Below are positions 1 to 10,928 of a stretch of DNA of 19,762 nucleotides, one piece after another. Position numbers and translations under genes: made by a program. Origin of the DNA: Amoebophrya sp. AT5.2 (taxonomy: Eukaryota > Sar > Dinophyceae > Syndiniales > Amoebophryaceae). The number at the start of each line of letters is the position of its first letter. Position 1 is the stretch's first letter. The notes below the pieces were generated by a model that did not search any database, had not been told where the DNA came from, and worked only from the letters and a program-made list of their open reading frames with translations. The DNA is taken from positions 1 through 19,762 of the forward strand of contig RXOD01004629.1 in assembly GCA_005223375.1 (NCBI GenBank). The letters are read 5' to 3'.

Positions 1-1238
1 GTCACCTTGCGCTCCACCTCCGGTTAGAAAGATCCAGGGATGCTAACAGAAGTGGGCAAAATACGCCCAGAATACATATCGAAATACGCGGGTTTCTCAT
101 CGTTTTACCCTATTTTGGATTTGTCGGGATGCGATGGATTTACTCAAAAAAAACGCCACTCAGGTTCAGCAGTTTACCGGCAATTGAAATCCATTAGTGA
201 ATGCCAGACTTTCCCAAAAAAAATCAAACTTGAGAAAGCAGGTCTCAGGTAAAAAGTCGAGATTTCGCGGCACCGGATCACACTTCTGCGGCGGCAAATC
301 GGAATTGTGGCATCGTGTGGAAGTGCTGGCGATTGGAGAGAGCGGCCCAGGGTAAATTTTTTTAGACATCGCTTCAGGCATGCGAAGAATTGCCTGCTTC
401 ACAGAACAGTGTTCGACTTGCCTCCGTTTTTGGTCGGTGTTGTGCTCTCGCTTACTAACTCAGCGTCTTTGCCGATCAGCCAGCGTTTGGCGCTGTTTCG
501 AAATGGTGGAGCAGGGTCGCCAAAACGCAGGGGCTGCATATGTATCGGGCCATGTTTGCTCGGCGCTGCGACAGGAGCCGAGGAAGACAATTCATGACTC
601 AAGCGGAGGGTGGGTCGTGACGGAATGTCGGGCTTCGTGGAGGTGGTGGGGACGGATGTGAGAATGAATCGTGGCTCGGCAGCACTGGGCGCGAGACACC
701 AGCATCAAATAGCCCGAACAGTGCTTGGCTGGTCAATACTGCTCTTCTCAAGAAGACGAGCTTCGTAGTGAGCGCGAAGCCTTTTGCTTTGATACGCCAA
801 GGATTTTGTTTTTGATGAGGAGTACGAACCGCATTTGCTTCAGCGCTTGGAAGTGTTAATATGCTCTCGAAAAGGATAGGGCCGAAGTTTTCTGATTCTG
901 GTATGCGAACTCGAGACTGAGCGTCTCGCAGGTTTACCGGTTGCAATGCATGCATCTGCACACGTCGACGCACGTGGGATCTATAATTACGAAAGCACTG
1001 GCGCTCGTTGTCAAAAAACCTCGACGCAACCATGGTCAAACCGCCGAAGTCTGCGGACACAGATATGAGGTGACCTAGCGCAAGAAGCAGCAGCAGCTGC
1101 GACGACTGCAGGACGGACAAGCTGCTTGTGCTTTTTACTTGTATTCAGAGCGTAGTGTCTGCGGGGGAGTGGTTTCACGAAATGAGTTGGATGTCTTTGA
1201 GTGGTCGGATTGAGAGCTGCGCTTTGGATTCGTTTCCG

Positions 1239-1334
1239 GTGCTTTTCCACGAGAGAACTGAAAACGCAGCATACTATCCTGCAATATTTATTTCACGAAG
1301 GTATCGCGAGTTTTGGACACGTCGACCCCAATCC
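1239..1334 (+). repeat. Imperfect direct repeat, copy 1
   Basis: About 96 bp starting GTGCTTTTCCA and ending CACGTCGACCCCAATCC. It matches 1761-1857 in the same orientation, at roughly 80% identity by eye, with shared blocks such as ATACTATCCTGCAATAT and GAGTTTTGGACACGTCGACC. The 426 bp between copies is not itself obviously repeated. Taken one base inward, each copy runs TG...CA, the end signature of an LTR, but I see no flanking target duplication, primer-binding site or polypurine tract. Confidence 0.85.
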
Positions 1335-1525
1335 GCATAAGCAAAAGCATAGGCATGCTTTCAAAACCACACATGGGATGCTGTTTAGTCTCAGGATCGT
1401 GCGAGCAATGCAATTGCATCTGCCCCCTCGCCATCTTCTCTACAGATCACTATTGTTATACTACGTGAAGAATTACTTTTGTGTCGTATTCGTGCGTTGT
1501 AGTCTACCGTAGTATCAGTTCGTGC

Positions 1526-1549
1526 ATGGGTGAGCAACTAATCACCCAT
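1526..1549. repeat. Short perfect hairpin
   Basis: ATGGGTGA (1526-1533) and TCACCCAT (1542-1549) form a perfect 8 bp stem with an 8-base loop. It lies between the two direct-repeat copies. No function is evident. Confidence 0.6.
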
Positions 1550-1720
1550 ATCAGTCCAAGTCCGGAGATGGAGATGGAGAAGGCGCCGCAGTAGCGGTTT
1601 ACATACCGCCTGGAACTCTCCTCGTCGTCTCTGCAGCGAGCGCGCGAGCAGCCGCGCATTCTCGAACGGACGAAGAAATACCGACAAGCCTTCTTCTAAC
1701 TTACGCGAACAAATCCGGGC

Positions 1721-1781
1721 CGCTATCGCAGCGTTCTTCACGGCTGGCACCGCTATCGCAGTGCTTTTCCATGGCTGGCAC
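1721..1781 (+). repeat. Tandem duplication, ~30 bp x 2
   Basis: Two adjacent units, 1721-1750 and 1751-1781, both begin CGCTATCGCAG and end GGCTGGCAC. The middle differs at a few bases (GCGTTCTTCAC against TGCTTTTCCAT). The second unit overlaps the start of direct-repeat copy 2. Confidence 0.8.
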
Positions 1782-1857
1782 TGAAAACGCATCATACTAT
1801 CCTGCAATATCGATTTCACGATAATGCCGTGAGTTTTGGACACGTCGACCCCAATCC
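1761..1857 (+). repeat. Imperfect direct repeat, copy 2
   Basis: Second copy of the 1239-1334 repeat. The 5' part differs most: it carries ATGGCTGGCAC where copy 1 has ACGAGAGAAC. That 5' part belongs to a local tandem duplication starting at 1721, so copy 2 was altered after or during the duplication that made the pair. Confidence 0.85.
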
Positions 1858-2139
1858 CCAAGAGATTCATCGCGCAGTCACGCAGCGCCGCAAACTCAAG
1901 TATGCTGCGCGGGTGTCCTGACGCCCGCTGCCAGTAGGTGGCGCAAGAAGATCAAGATCCAGCGCCGCGGAGTTGTTGGACGTACTATATATATTGATTG
2001 CTTGACTGCAAGACTTCTAGTAGCCAGAAAGCTCGCTTCAGTGATCCGATCGATCGAGATTCGAGAAAGTTAAAGGCATCGGCACAGCAGTACAATTAGA
2101 CGAACGAAAGCAAATCCACGGAAGTTTCGCAGGGAAGTC

Positions 2140-2171
2140 TTCGACTACTTCGCAATCTTTACTTACAGGTG
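2140..2171 (+). promoter_or_regulatory. 3' splice site-like signal directly before gene A start
   Basis: A pyrimidine-rich run ends in TTTACTTACAG at 2168, three bases before the ATG at 2172. This looks like a splice acceptor. It could end a 5'-UTR intron, accept a trans-spliced leader, or follow an unseen upstream coding exon: the frame stays open as GTG ATG across the site. I could not find a phase-compatible upstream exon. Confidence 0.45.
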
Positions 2172-5100
2172 ATGCTCGGAGGGCGGTCTACGCAGCGGCG
2201 ACCAGTCGGCATTGGAAGAAGCCGGAAAAACGGCTCGCGAGCTGATGGCGATGATGACTTCGATCATACCTACGCGCACTTGTTCACGAAGAAGTATCTA
2301 CCACCAGAGGCGAGTTCTTGGATATCGCGCGGACATACAGCGGGTGAGCCGCCCGGCCGTGCTGGGGCTGGTGGAGCGCAACTGTCTTCGAGCTCCAACT
2401 TCATTCCTGCGCCTCGAGATGGTGCACTACGATCGGACGCCGACAGGGATGAGTATCTGAAGGTCGTGCCGTTCGAGCTCGCAAGCAACGTCGGGCACCG
2501 GGCAGCAACACAGCAGAAGTTAATAAAGATGAGAACTGGTGGTCTTGGCGGGAGAGGCGATGCTGAGCGACGTGCTGGTGCCTGTGGCGACAGTGGTTGT
2601 GCCCCGTTGTCCCTGAAGCAGCAGCTGGACGGGCAGCGCGATCGCGACAACATCATGCGCGCAAGTCGGGGGTATAGCGTGCGGGGGGCGATCCCATCGA
2701 AGCCGCGCATCGTTGAACCGGAAAATTCTATGGGAGGAAGCGAAGCCGATTGCTGCAGCGGAACTGATATTCGTAGAGAAGCGTCGAGGCGACCGCGACC
2801 CACTGCGCAACAGCGGCGCGATAGAAAAGCGAAGACGTTACTGGGGAAGGCGGGAAGCAAGTTTTTAAGTCGAGCTACTGCCCCCACGTTGGAGATGGAG
2901 GCCGATGCAATGCGAGCGCGATCGCGTAGCAGCAGGCGAGTACCAACGCAGGCCGGGTAATGGAGTACGCCGACAAATTGAAACTAGATTTCCGATCGAT
3001 ACGTCTTAGCATGAGTATCAAATGCAAATATTAAGTAGTGTGTTTCTTTCGAATTCGATGCTGAGCTGAACAGGAACAGCTTATTTCGTCATGCGATTTC
3101 GACGATCAAAACCAAGCGAACTCAAAATACAGGCACGCCGTGCGTCAGTTTCAGCGAATCAAGTACAGTCGACAATTACAGGCCCCGCCAGAGTTCGACG
3201 CACGCAGACCCAAACTCGGAAGCGGAACCAGATAAGGCGATGTCGGATCCGGATCGCATTGCGGAGGCAGCGGTGGACGCTTTTTTCTCTTGCACCCTTC
3301 CGCTAAGCGTTCGGGAGAGGCGGCAACTTTTAGAAGCCGCTGCCTGTTTCAATTTAGCTCTGGAACAAGAACAGAAGGAGCTCCTGCGTACTACTGTGGA
3401 TGGCAGTGCCGGTCTTATCCTCCAGCTGGACAAGGTGGGTGTCCGTTGCAAGCTAACGGGACGGCGGCAGAGGTCGGAAAGTGTTATCGTTGGAAAGAAG
3501 AAGGTAGTTGAGTATGTGGCCAGGGGGGCGGATTACTCGACCTCGAGCGAAAGGCTGGGCCTGCGAAAAGTGCTCGCCCATCCAGCCGCCGGCAGTACTA
3601 CGCCCTCTGCCACGTCGAGCGGAGCTGCTGCATCCACTTCCGCTTCCAATTTGGTCTTCGATTCTGCTGCGCCGGAGCCTGTGCCATTGCGGGAAACCAG
3701 CGGCGCTTCTGCGGCAGACTCGCTTTTTTTCGGAGACGTCACGTTGGGGCAGCCGATAGAAGAAAGCTTGCCTTCGGCCGGGGTGCGCAGTACTTCTGCG
3801 GTTTCTGGACGCGAACGGATACGAGCGTCTTCCGCCCCTGCAGCAGAAAAAAAGAAGTACAGCTATCGCTTTGGGCAACATCTCACGAGGGTGGATGGGA
3901 AGAACCACTTCTTAGCGATGATAAGTACAGTGATGAAAAAGCGGGTTCGTGTCGACAATATAACGCCGCAGAACGCGGATCTGCCAGAGCAGGAGTACAT
4001 GGAGCCGTACGAGTACAGCCACCCGCTCAAGAGAATCGGGGCGAAAGTGCATCTGAGTAAGTTTCTGGATTCGCAAAAGCAGAACGGATCCAGCAGCGAC
4101 GACGACGGCGGCGCGGGCGAGAAGTCTGATTCTGGAAAAAATCTCTTCTTCTCTTCTTCCGACGGCAGCAGCAGCGGAGACGACGGCGACGCGAAAAATA
4201 CAGAGGCGCCTGTCACTGCTCGGGAAGCGAAGCGAGCGGCCGCACGGGAGTCTTCGGCACAGGCGGTCAAGGCGGGGGCAGCACTCATCGGAAACGTCGT
4301 GGGATTGCTGACGTACTTAGCGTTCGAGCCTGAGCTCGAGGACGGTGGAGCTAGCAACTTGACCAACCTGCACATCAGTATAGTCTGCGATACGCAGGAA
4401 CTGGGAGGGGTATGCCATTTTTTGGCTTGGCTGAGAATGTTCACGGAAGGTTTGAGGATATCCAGGAGCAAACCACTGCACATCCTCGTCGATGTTCAGC
4501 CATGTAATGAACACGGACTCGCCACGTCATTCGAAGAGTCGACGAAGCACCTTGTCGATTTTCTTCCTGCAGCTTACACGTCCGGCGCGAGTTTCGAGAA
4601 ACGTCTCAGAATATTCGCAGCTGCTACAAAAAGCCGGCTGTATTTTTCTATTTGTCCTTGAATGATGTTGGTCTTCATTTTTAATATTTGATTTCAAAAA
4701 TGAATCAATGATCATGGCAATGGCCTTTCTATTGCAACGAGCTCGAGACATATCTTGTTGCGCGGCGTGCAACGCGAAGTCGAGCACGTGCGGGCGGATA
4801 AGTAGTTGAAAAATAAAAAAATATCATTGACTTCTTCTCAGGTACGTCGGATTAGCCGCAAAAGAGAAACTCCGCGTCGTCGAATTCCAGCCCCGAGATG
4901 AAGCCGAACGACATGAATTCGATCAGAGACAGCTGTACGAGCGACACTTCCACGCGTTTTATCGCACGCTCCTGGCGGAGACTCCTTGGACCTTCGCCCA
5001 GAAGCACGTAGGAGAGGACGACGCGGAGAACGTTATCGAGGTCTTGGACCCGGGTGGCGAGATCGAGAACGGGCTGGCAGACGCGCTCGAAGATTTGAAG

Positions 5101-6060
5101 GGAAACAAACCTGAGCAGCTTTTTAGCTGTGGTATGTGGGGGGGAATCGCGTTCAATCGCTGGCTCCGGGTAGATGCTGTTTTTCGCAGCATCATGTCGC
5201 AGGGTTGGTACGGGCTGCAAGTCCTGCAGGGAGATAATTTTTATCATGATGAGACCACGGGGGAGCAGGTGGCGTTTTCGCTTCGAGAACAAAAGATGCT
5301 GCGGCAAGTTTCAGTTTGTGCGAAACTTGCCGGCCTTGCCTGCCATCGCGCGCAAGCGGCAACTTTATCGGCTCCAGAAAGCCCCGAGGTGTCTGGGAAC
5401 TATGAAAGTAGTGTAACGGAGGCGAGTTTGCGGCAGGCGAGGTGGCGGGCGTTCAGGGAGGGAGCTGTCTTCTCAGCACGGAGATTGATGTTCGCACCTC
5501 GTGACTGCGAACTTGCGGGGTGCGGTAGACAGGACACGACCAGCAGCCACAACCAGCGCGACGCAGCTGCCCAGGGGATTCAGGCCGGAAACGCTGGCTA
5601 TCGAGGCCGTGTCCACTACAGACGGACAGGATGGAAGCGCTTCTGCGCGGCTTACGAAGACGCCAACAGCGACGACCGGGCTTCTCTCCTTAGCAGTCTC
5701 ACGCGCGACGCGAAAGACCTCGACGGAATGTGGGAAAAGCCTCCACCGCGCCGCCGGTTGGAAGAGGGGCGCGCGCGAGATGGGTTCTTAAAGTGGCTCA
5801 CGGCACACGATAGCCGGGCGTCCGTAGTGGCGTACGCACATAATGCCGCTGTGCTGCGAAGCGTGGAGGAGGCGGCGGGCCAGCAGCTGGACCAGCAGCG
5901 GCTTCTGTCGAACCATTTGTTCTTTACCAATAGAGTAAAGGACGCCAGCGTGGCGGTGGAAAGATTTAATAGATTTCCAAAGTCTGAGGCGCAGACGTTC
6001 CGCACCGGAGCCGCCCGCAACACGGAGACTAGGCAGATCAGAAGGAGAAGGAAAAAATAA
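2172..6060 (+). CDS. Gene A: 1153 aa protein of unknown function, 3 exons
   Basis: Exons are 2172-2956, 3182-4639 and 4842-6060, with introns 2957-3181 (GTAATG...ATTACAG) and 4640-4841 (GTATTT...TTCTCAG), both phase 2. Joining gives one open frame ending in TAA. Without splicing, exon 1 would stop at 2960 and exon 2 at 4661. The 19 codons before the ATG at 3240 are open and protein-like, which supports the first join; the second join is stronger. I do not recognise a family. Residues 1-280 are low-complexity and Arg/Ser/Gly-rich. Residues ~561-605 form a Ser/Asp/Gly acidic linker. Residues ~626-870 look folded, mixing hydrophobic strands and helices (for example LHISIVCDTQELGG). The C-terminus ends in a basic RRRRKK tail that could act as a nuclear signal. 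If the first join is wrong, the region holds a 262 aa gene (2172-2960) and an 872 aa gene starting at 3240. Confidence 0.68.
2957..3181 (+). other. Gene A intron 1
   Basis: GTAATG donor and a GACAATTACAG acceptor, 225 bp, phase 2. The codon GG|G gives Gly262. An open frame at 3091-3306 crosses the acceptor in another phase and is treated as noise. A second AG at 3131-3132 (AAAATACAG) is an alternative acceptor, so an extra small exon is possible. Confidence 0.6.
4640..4841 (+). other. Gene A intron 2
   Basis: GTATTT donor and CTTCTTCTCAG acceptor with a clear pyrimidine tract, 202 bp, phase 2. The interior is AT-rich compared with both exons. Codon CT|G gives Leu748, and the protein reads smoothly across the join (ATKSR-L-YVGLAAKEK). 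Confidence 0.85.
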
Positions 6061-6398
6061 AGGCGCGCTGCGGGCGGCGATCGTTTGCGATGGTTTAGCG
6101 ATCAAAGCCAAATAGTGGGCAAGTAGTAAAGCTAGGCGCGCTACCATACTGGCGCAGTTTTGGTCTAAAATAAATGCAGAGGGGGTCGGCCGCTGTTTTT
6201 TGCCGCTGCTTTAGCTGCGGGCTTCTTCTCTTCTGGCTGGCTAGGGAAAGCATCAGCCGCAGCGATGCTGATGCACTTGCTCTCCTCGACGTTACCGCTA
6301 GCGTGCTTAGGTTTAGATGCGGGCTTAGTTTTTTACGTCTGCAGACGCAGGTTGCTGCGCCGAACTTGTTTCTTCTTCTGCTATTTCTCTCAACAAAG
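6061..6398 (+). promoter_or_regulatory. Intergenic leader of gene B with acceptor-like end
   Basis: This stretch between genes A and B ends in TTTCTTCTTCTGCTATTTCTCTCAACAAAG immediately before the ATG at 6399: a strong pyrimidine tract plus AG, so a 3' splice site or leader acceptor is likely. The frame is open back to an ATG at 6174, but those 75 residues are two Leu/Phe-rich patches encoded by the pyrimidine tracts and do not look like mature protein. Confidence 0.5.
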
Positions 6399-9300
6399 AT
6401 GAACTCCGCCTGCTCGCAGGCGAGACACGTTTCTGGAATGTTCGCAGGAGCTGAAAAGGTGCTGCAGAGGCGCGGAAACGAAATCCGAAAACACGAAAGC
6501 GCGATACTCGACTTCCCGGAACGAAGTGGGGCCCGCTACCAGTTTCAGCACGAAACGAAAACGCGAAACGAGGCGGAGTATCTGTTTCTCAGAAAGACGG
6601 CCGGTGAGCGGCAGGAACTGGACGCCGACTGTCGGAGACGGCACAAGGCGAACTACTTCAAGGTCGCGACTCCCGCCGTGCGCGCTTTGAACGAGCTGAC
6701 CAATGGAGGCGAACCAGGTGACGTTGCTCTGGCCCGTCGACAGCTCGCGCGCAAGCAGTCTCTCCGCGACAAAACGACTTGGTTCAAGCAGCACCTCCAT
6801 CTATCACGAAACGCGGCGGCGAACTATAGTCGTACTGCAACAGACCCATACGCAAAGTATTCGTTCCGCCCGACCTTCTCGGCCCAGGCGTATCGTGCTA
6901 TGATACAGCATTACTACTGGATTCCGCGACCCTGTTTCTTAGCGGAGGCAATCGGGGTCTTGCGCCGAAACCGCGGACAGGCACGGAAGCCATTGAGACT
7001 GCGCCTCCCCGACAGCCGCAGGACGTCGGAGGTGCCGGCAGCGTTCGGACGTGCGGCCGAAGCGGGTATCCTGCGGGCTGCAGTGGCAGTTGGAGACTCG
7101 TACCTGAAGGACCGGGCGGACGACAAGGGGCAGGTGGTGAATCCGCAGAGTGCCGGCACCGCTGCGGCCGCCGATGCAGATGATGCTGCAGAACTGGAAG
7201 CCGCGAAGGAGCTTGCCGCTCGCTTCGAGGATTTGCTATCGGCGGCAGTGAAAGAGGCGGTGGCGCTCGCGAAAGCGAACCTGAAAGCAGCTCGATTGTG
7301 CGAAAGACTCGCGCCCCTTCGCGACCGGAGTAAGACGCTCGTGGTGGAGGTGCGGCCGCAGAAAAGCGCAGCCAGGAAAAGTAATAGTAAGTCCTCTGTC
7401 CTCGAAGTCGACGTGCAGCATTGGGCAGTCCATTGGGATATTGCCCGGCCTGACCGCGCGTCGCTTGTGCGTTTGCATCAGGTGCGGCCGATCGACGACT
7501 CCTTCGTCCGTCTGGGAGGATGGGGAGAAGAACCCGAAATCGTGCAGCTGGATGGGCCAACAGTTTCCACACGAACGCCGGACGAGCGGGGTGGCGGCTC
7601 TAGTGCCACACTCTTCGCGACGAAGCACAAGACGCACCAGGCGCGGGGGGGAGCAGTAGGAGTAGCAGGAAGTGGCAATCTCAGAAGCAGTCTCTGTGGG
7701 GCGAAGTCATCTGCAGGGGGGGGCGCCAATGGTGGAAAAGAGGTGACGCCCACCACCGAGGCAGCTGCTATGTGCAGAGCGAAACCAAAAGAATCAGCTG
7801 CAGCGGGAGGCGGCTTGCTTTCGTGCTCAAAAGCTGGTAGCCGCGCCGACGATAACGAAAGCGGAAGTGGACCTGGTAGTAGCAGTAGCAGTAGAACGAA
7901 AACTAATGCGTCGGGGCCGTTCGGCTTCGGCGGAGATTCCCTACACCCCGGACAGAAACAGCAGGCGGCGCAGGGCGTGACCATCTCTGCATCAATTTTG
8001 AAGACGCGGCTCGCGGATGCAGAATGGGTGGACGTGCAAACGTTCACAAGCGTTTTGTTTCCGGATCCCGGCCACTTCGCTTTCTACTTGGCGAGTACGA
8101 TGGTCGTGTTCCCTCTGGCTCGTAACCAGGCGGAGGTCGAAGCCGGTCTGGAGTTTTCGACGAATCTCCCAAAAAACGAGGACAGCAAGGGGTTTTACGA
8201 CATGATCGAGCAGCAGGAACGGGATTTGAGCCGGTTCTACCCGAAGGTGGATGGTTATTTACCTGCTTCCGACTGCGATCCGGGTTTCCCCGTTATTAGC
8301 AACGACCCGTGGCTGCTGTATACGAAAGAAACGAAGGTGCAGCCCATCACAGGACTGGGAAATATTTTGAAAGCGTCGAGGGGCGGGGGGCCGCGCGATC
8401 CTTCGGAACGCGAAAAAAAGCCAGCGGAACAGCATGAGGCCGCGAGCAATCTCTTCGTCTACAACGCGAACGTGCGCCGCTCGTGGAAAGTGACCAATCG
8501 GCACCACGTCCAGAACTTGGGTCTGTACGGACTAAGCCGCGCAGCGGCTCCGGAGAACGGGGCCAACGACATCGCGGTAGACGCGCAAGAGCTGGGGAGG
8601 CCGTTTCTGGAGGAAGAAGAAGACAACGAGATCGAGTACAACGTCGTTCCTGCCCCGGGCCACGACCAAAACGTCACTACGGAGGAAATCAAAAAAATTG
8701 CGAGAAAGTCGTTCAGTTCGGCGGACGGGCAGCAGGATGATAATGATGAGCAATTACTTCTCCTCCGCGTCGCCGAACAAGAGTTGCTGCAGCAGGAGAA
8801 ACCACTTCTCCAGCCCGACGCCGAGCGCGAGCACAAGCTGGTTCTTGAAGAAGACATTTCTTTCGAGGCAGAAGCTGATGCTGATGAAGGACGAACTGCT
8901 CGTCGCGATCTACTACAAAGCTCCGCCGGCGCTTCGGCTTCCTCCTCCAGCAACAGTCCACCGCTTCAAATTCCGGCACAGCGGGGTGTTGAGAAGCAAC
9001 TGAGTGCAGCAGATGAGGGCGTCGGAGATCAGGTGGAATTGGGAACCGGTGGGGCTGTGTCCAGTCGTGCGCCAGCTGCAAGCGGCGAGTTGCAAGCGCC
9101 CGGAGACGCAGCTGGATCGGTGGAGGAGATCAATTCGCTGAGGGCGGAGCCGGGGTTTGCGTCTGCGCTTGAACACAATCAATCCGTATTGAGGCAGGGC
9201 CAGGCTGGAATGCCGGGTCATCCTTTCTGGCCGGTGGAAACGTTTACGTGGGTCAGTCGGGACCAGACAGTGGAGCGCTTCCGGAGCGAGGGGGAGGTCG

Positions 9301-10279
9301 CGAGCTCTTATCAATGCAAACCGGTTCCCTGGAGTACGGAAGGGAAACGATACAACCTCATCTGGGAACGTTTCAGCAACGTCGCGAAGGACCTCTTCAA
9401 GGCGCAAGCAAGCACACGTGGCGCGACTCGCTCGTTCCAACCGGGGCGAGGCATTCACGCGCGGTATTGATTATATAAGTACTATTCAAATTCAAACTCA
9501 AATACAAATACTACAACATAGAGAATGAATGTGCCGGCGCCGCGGCATGATTTTTACGATAATTGCTCTAGTGTAATTATTCATTCATATTTATTGACAT
9601 GCATAGACACTGGCATAGGGTTTTTGAGCAACCCTAAGCGTCGCTAATAAATAATACATACTCTTACTCACAACCCGGGCTCGGTTGCGTCGTAGTGAAC
9701 GAAGCGGCATGCGGGCAGGGGCGCAGATTGCGTTGACGGAGTCGCAGAGTGTTTAGAAGAATCGCCACCAGTTGTGGTCATGGATGGCTGTTATATAAGC
9801 AAAGCAGTATGACAATTATTATTAATTTTCATGCTCAACATCACAGGACGGCGCTGCAATGCTGGGCACATCGATGCCGGTACTTGCTGAAGCACTTCAA
9901 GGACCGCCGCGCAAAACCTCCGAATGAAACAGAACGGAAGCTCATCCAAATCTGGTACAAGAGGTGGATGGCGCCGGGTTTGAGCCTTTTGAAAGGGATC
10001 AGCATCTCCGCTGCGGAAAAAAAAAAACTGGCGGAATTTGAAGAGGAACTACCTGAGTGGGTGCTCATGTTTTTATCGCGGTATCCTACTTTTGAGCTGC
10101 CTAGTCGAGAAGATGCCATGCAGCAGTTGCACGATCACGAGGAACGGACGCGGGCAGCAGAGGTGCAGCGGGCCCAAAAGCAGGAAGCGGAGAGGCAACG
10201 CAATATCCAGAAGGCATACCGAGCGGCAGCCAATCCTAAAGCTCGTGGGCTGTACAAAAGCAATCCTGGTCACTTTTAA
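6399..10279 (+). CDS. Gene B: 1165 aa protein of unknown function, 2 exons
   Basis: Exon 1 is 6399-9463 and exon 2 is 9847-10279. The intron 9464-9846 (GTATTG...CATCACAG) is phase 2; CG|G restores Arg1022. Unspliced, exon 1 would stop at 9470, two codons into the intron. I do not recognise the family. Residues ~50-185 are basic and helical, ending in an aromatic patch (HYYWIPRPCF). Residues ~334-382 hold another folded block (HWAVHWDIARPD). Residues ~400-525 are Gly/Ser/Ala low complexity. Residues ~529-700 look folded again (VLFPDPGHFAFYLASTMVVF). Residues ~730-930 are Glu/Asp-rich with Gln and Ser runs. Residues ~939-992 contain several Trp (HPFWPVETFTWVSRDQ). Exon 2 adds ~143 residues with a Trp/Tyr helix-rich part and a charged coiled-coil-like tail (ERTRAAEVQRAQKQEAERQR). 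Start chosen at 6399 because the upstream frame looks untranslated; 6174 is the alternative (1240 aa). If the splice is wrong, exon 2 could be a 156 aa gene from ATG 9809. Confidence 0.75.
9464..9846 (+). other. Gene B intron
   Basis: 383 bp, GTATTG donor, AATTTTCATGCTCAACATCACAG acceptor, clearly more AT-rich than both exons. It holds an A/C-rich microsatellite-like run at 9485-9515, a small inverted repeat AGGGTT/AACCCT at 9617-9635, and AATAAATAATACA at 9646-9658, which resembles a polyadenylation signal. An open frame over 9699-9809 on the same strand has no phase-compatible partner, so I leave it out. Confidence 0.72.
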
Positions 10280-10928
10280 AAATTCGCGGGCTAGTACTAA
10301 CGAAAATGATCTGCACCGCTACAGCTGCACCCAACTGCTAGTAAAAGTATTGCATCGACGTCGATATTTCCGCGAGTACAAGCGGCAGTGAGAACTTGTT
10401 GTAAATCGGACTCGGCAGTGGCTGCGGTGTTTGGATGGCCGAACGATCACGAAGCGTCAGTGACGAGAGCGCGCGACGGACAGCGCAACAAGTGCTACTC
10501 GATGGATATAAGAACGCAGCACATCGCATTTGCTGGATAGCGGTTTCAAGTGCAACTCGAGAAAAAAGCGATTGAGGGCCATGATGTGCTTACTTCATCC
10601 CAGGCTCTCCGTTCGGACGTGTGTCCAGCCGCGAGGCCGCGCGTTGTTTTTTCCGTTCTTCTTTGAGACGACCCTTTGGCGCCGCGCGAGCGATTAAGAG
10701 TGAGTGTATGATAGGCAAGTGTTTACGGACTGCATCGGGGTGACAGCGAGCGACTTCAACCGCTGAGCCACTGCTTCTGCTTACCCGATCCCGATCGCAA
10801 TCGCTTGTATTGGAGCTGGAGGGTGCGCAAATAAATAGCTTCTGCAATAGACTGTGCAAGTAGGCGGCAGCTATAGGTAGTAAAGAAAAGTTGCGCTCGC
10901 GTTGCTCTCCTCGTCCACCGTGCAAGCC
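10280..10928. other. Intergenic gap, genes B to D
   Basis: No coding signal with phase-compatible splice sites. It should hold the gene B 3' end and the gene D promoter and leader. A TATA-like GGATATAAGAAC occurs at 10503-10514, and a pyrimidine-rich TTGCTCTCCTCGTCCACC run lies just before the gene D start. A long minus-strand frame (10590-11126) overlaps gene D exon 1 and is a low-complexity Arg-rich shadow. Confidence 0.5.

Larger units (their letters stand above)
1..2171. other. Left flank without a supported gene
   Basis: I find no reading frame here with convincing protein character on either strand. The open frames are short, lack phase-compatible splice partners and have irregular composition. 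The stretch holds a ~96 bp direct repeat (1239-1334 and 1761-1857), a 30 bp tandem duplication next to the second copy, and an 8 bp hairpin at 1526-1549. The motif AAAATACGCCCAGAATAC at 58-75 is nearly identical to a motif in intron 1 of gene E (15394-15411). The last part should hold the promoter and 5' leader of gene A. An upstream exon of gene A cannot be excluded. Confidence 0.5.

Noticed and set aside
599..1120. 173 aa minus-strand ORF in the left flank
   Set aside because: No domain-like pattern, Arg/Ser/Pro-rich low-quality composition, no supporting splice structure.
3091..3306. 71 aa Arg/Gln-rich ORF
   Set aside because: It crosses the gene A intron 1 acceptor in a different frame from the well-supported exon 2.
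6174..6398. N-terminal 75-residue extension of gene B as a signal peptide
   Set aside because: The hydrophobic residues come from pyrimidine tracts typical of a splice acceptor, and two separate hydrophobic patches do not fit one signal peptide. Kept only as an alternative start.
8459..8953. 164 aa minus-strand Ser/Arg-rich ORF, and similar ones at 7478-8047 and 6898-7572
   Set aside because: They are antisense shadows of the acidic and Gly/Ser-rich parts of gene B.
9699..9809. Open frame within gene B intron (ECLEESPPVVVMDGCYIS)
   Set aside because: Its only donors do not match the phase of the exon at 9847, while the 9463/9847 join does.
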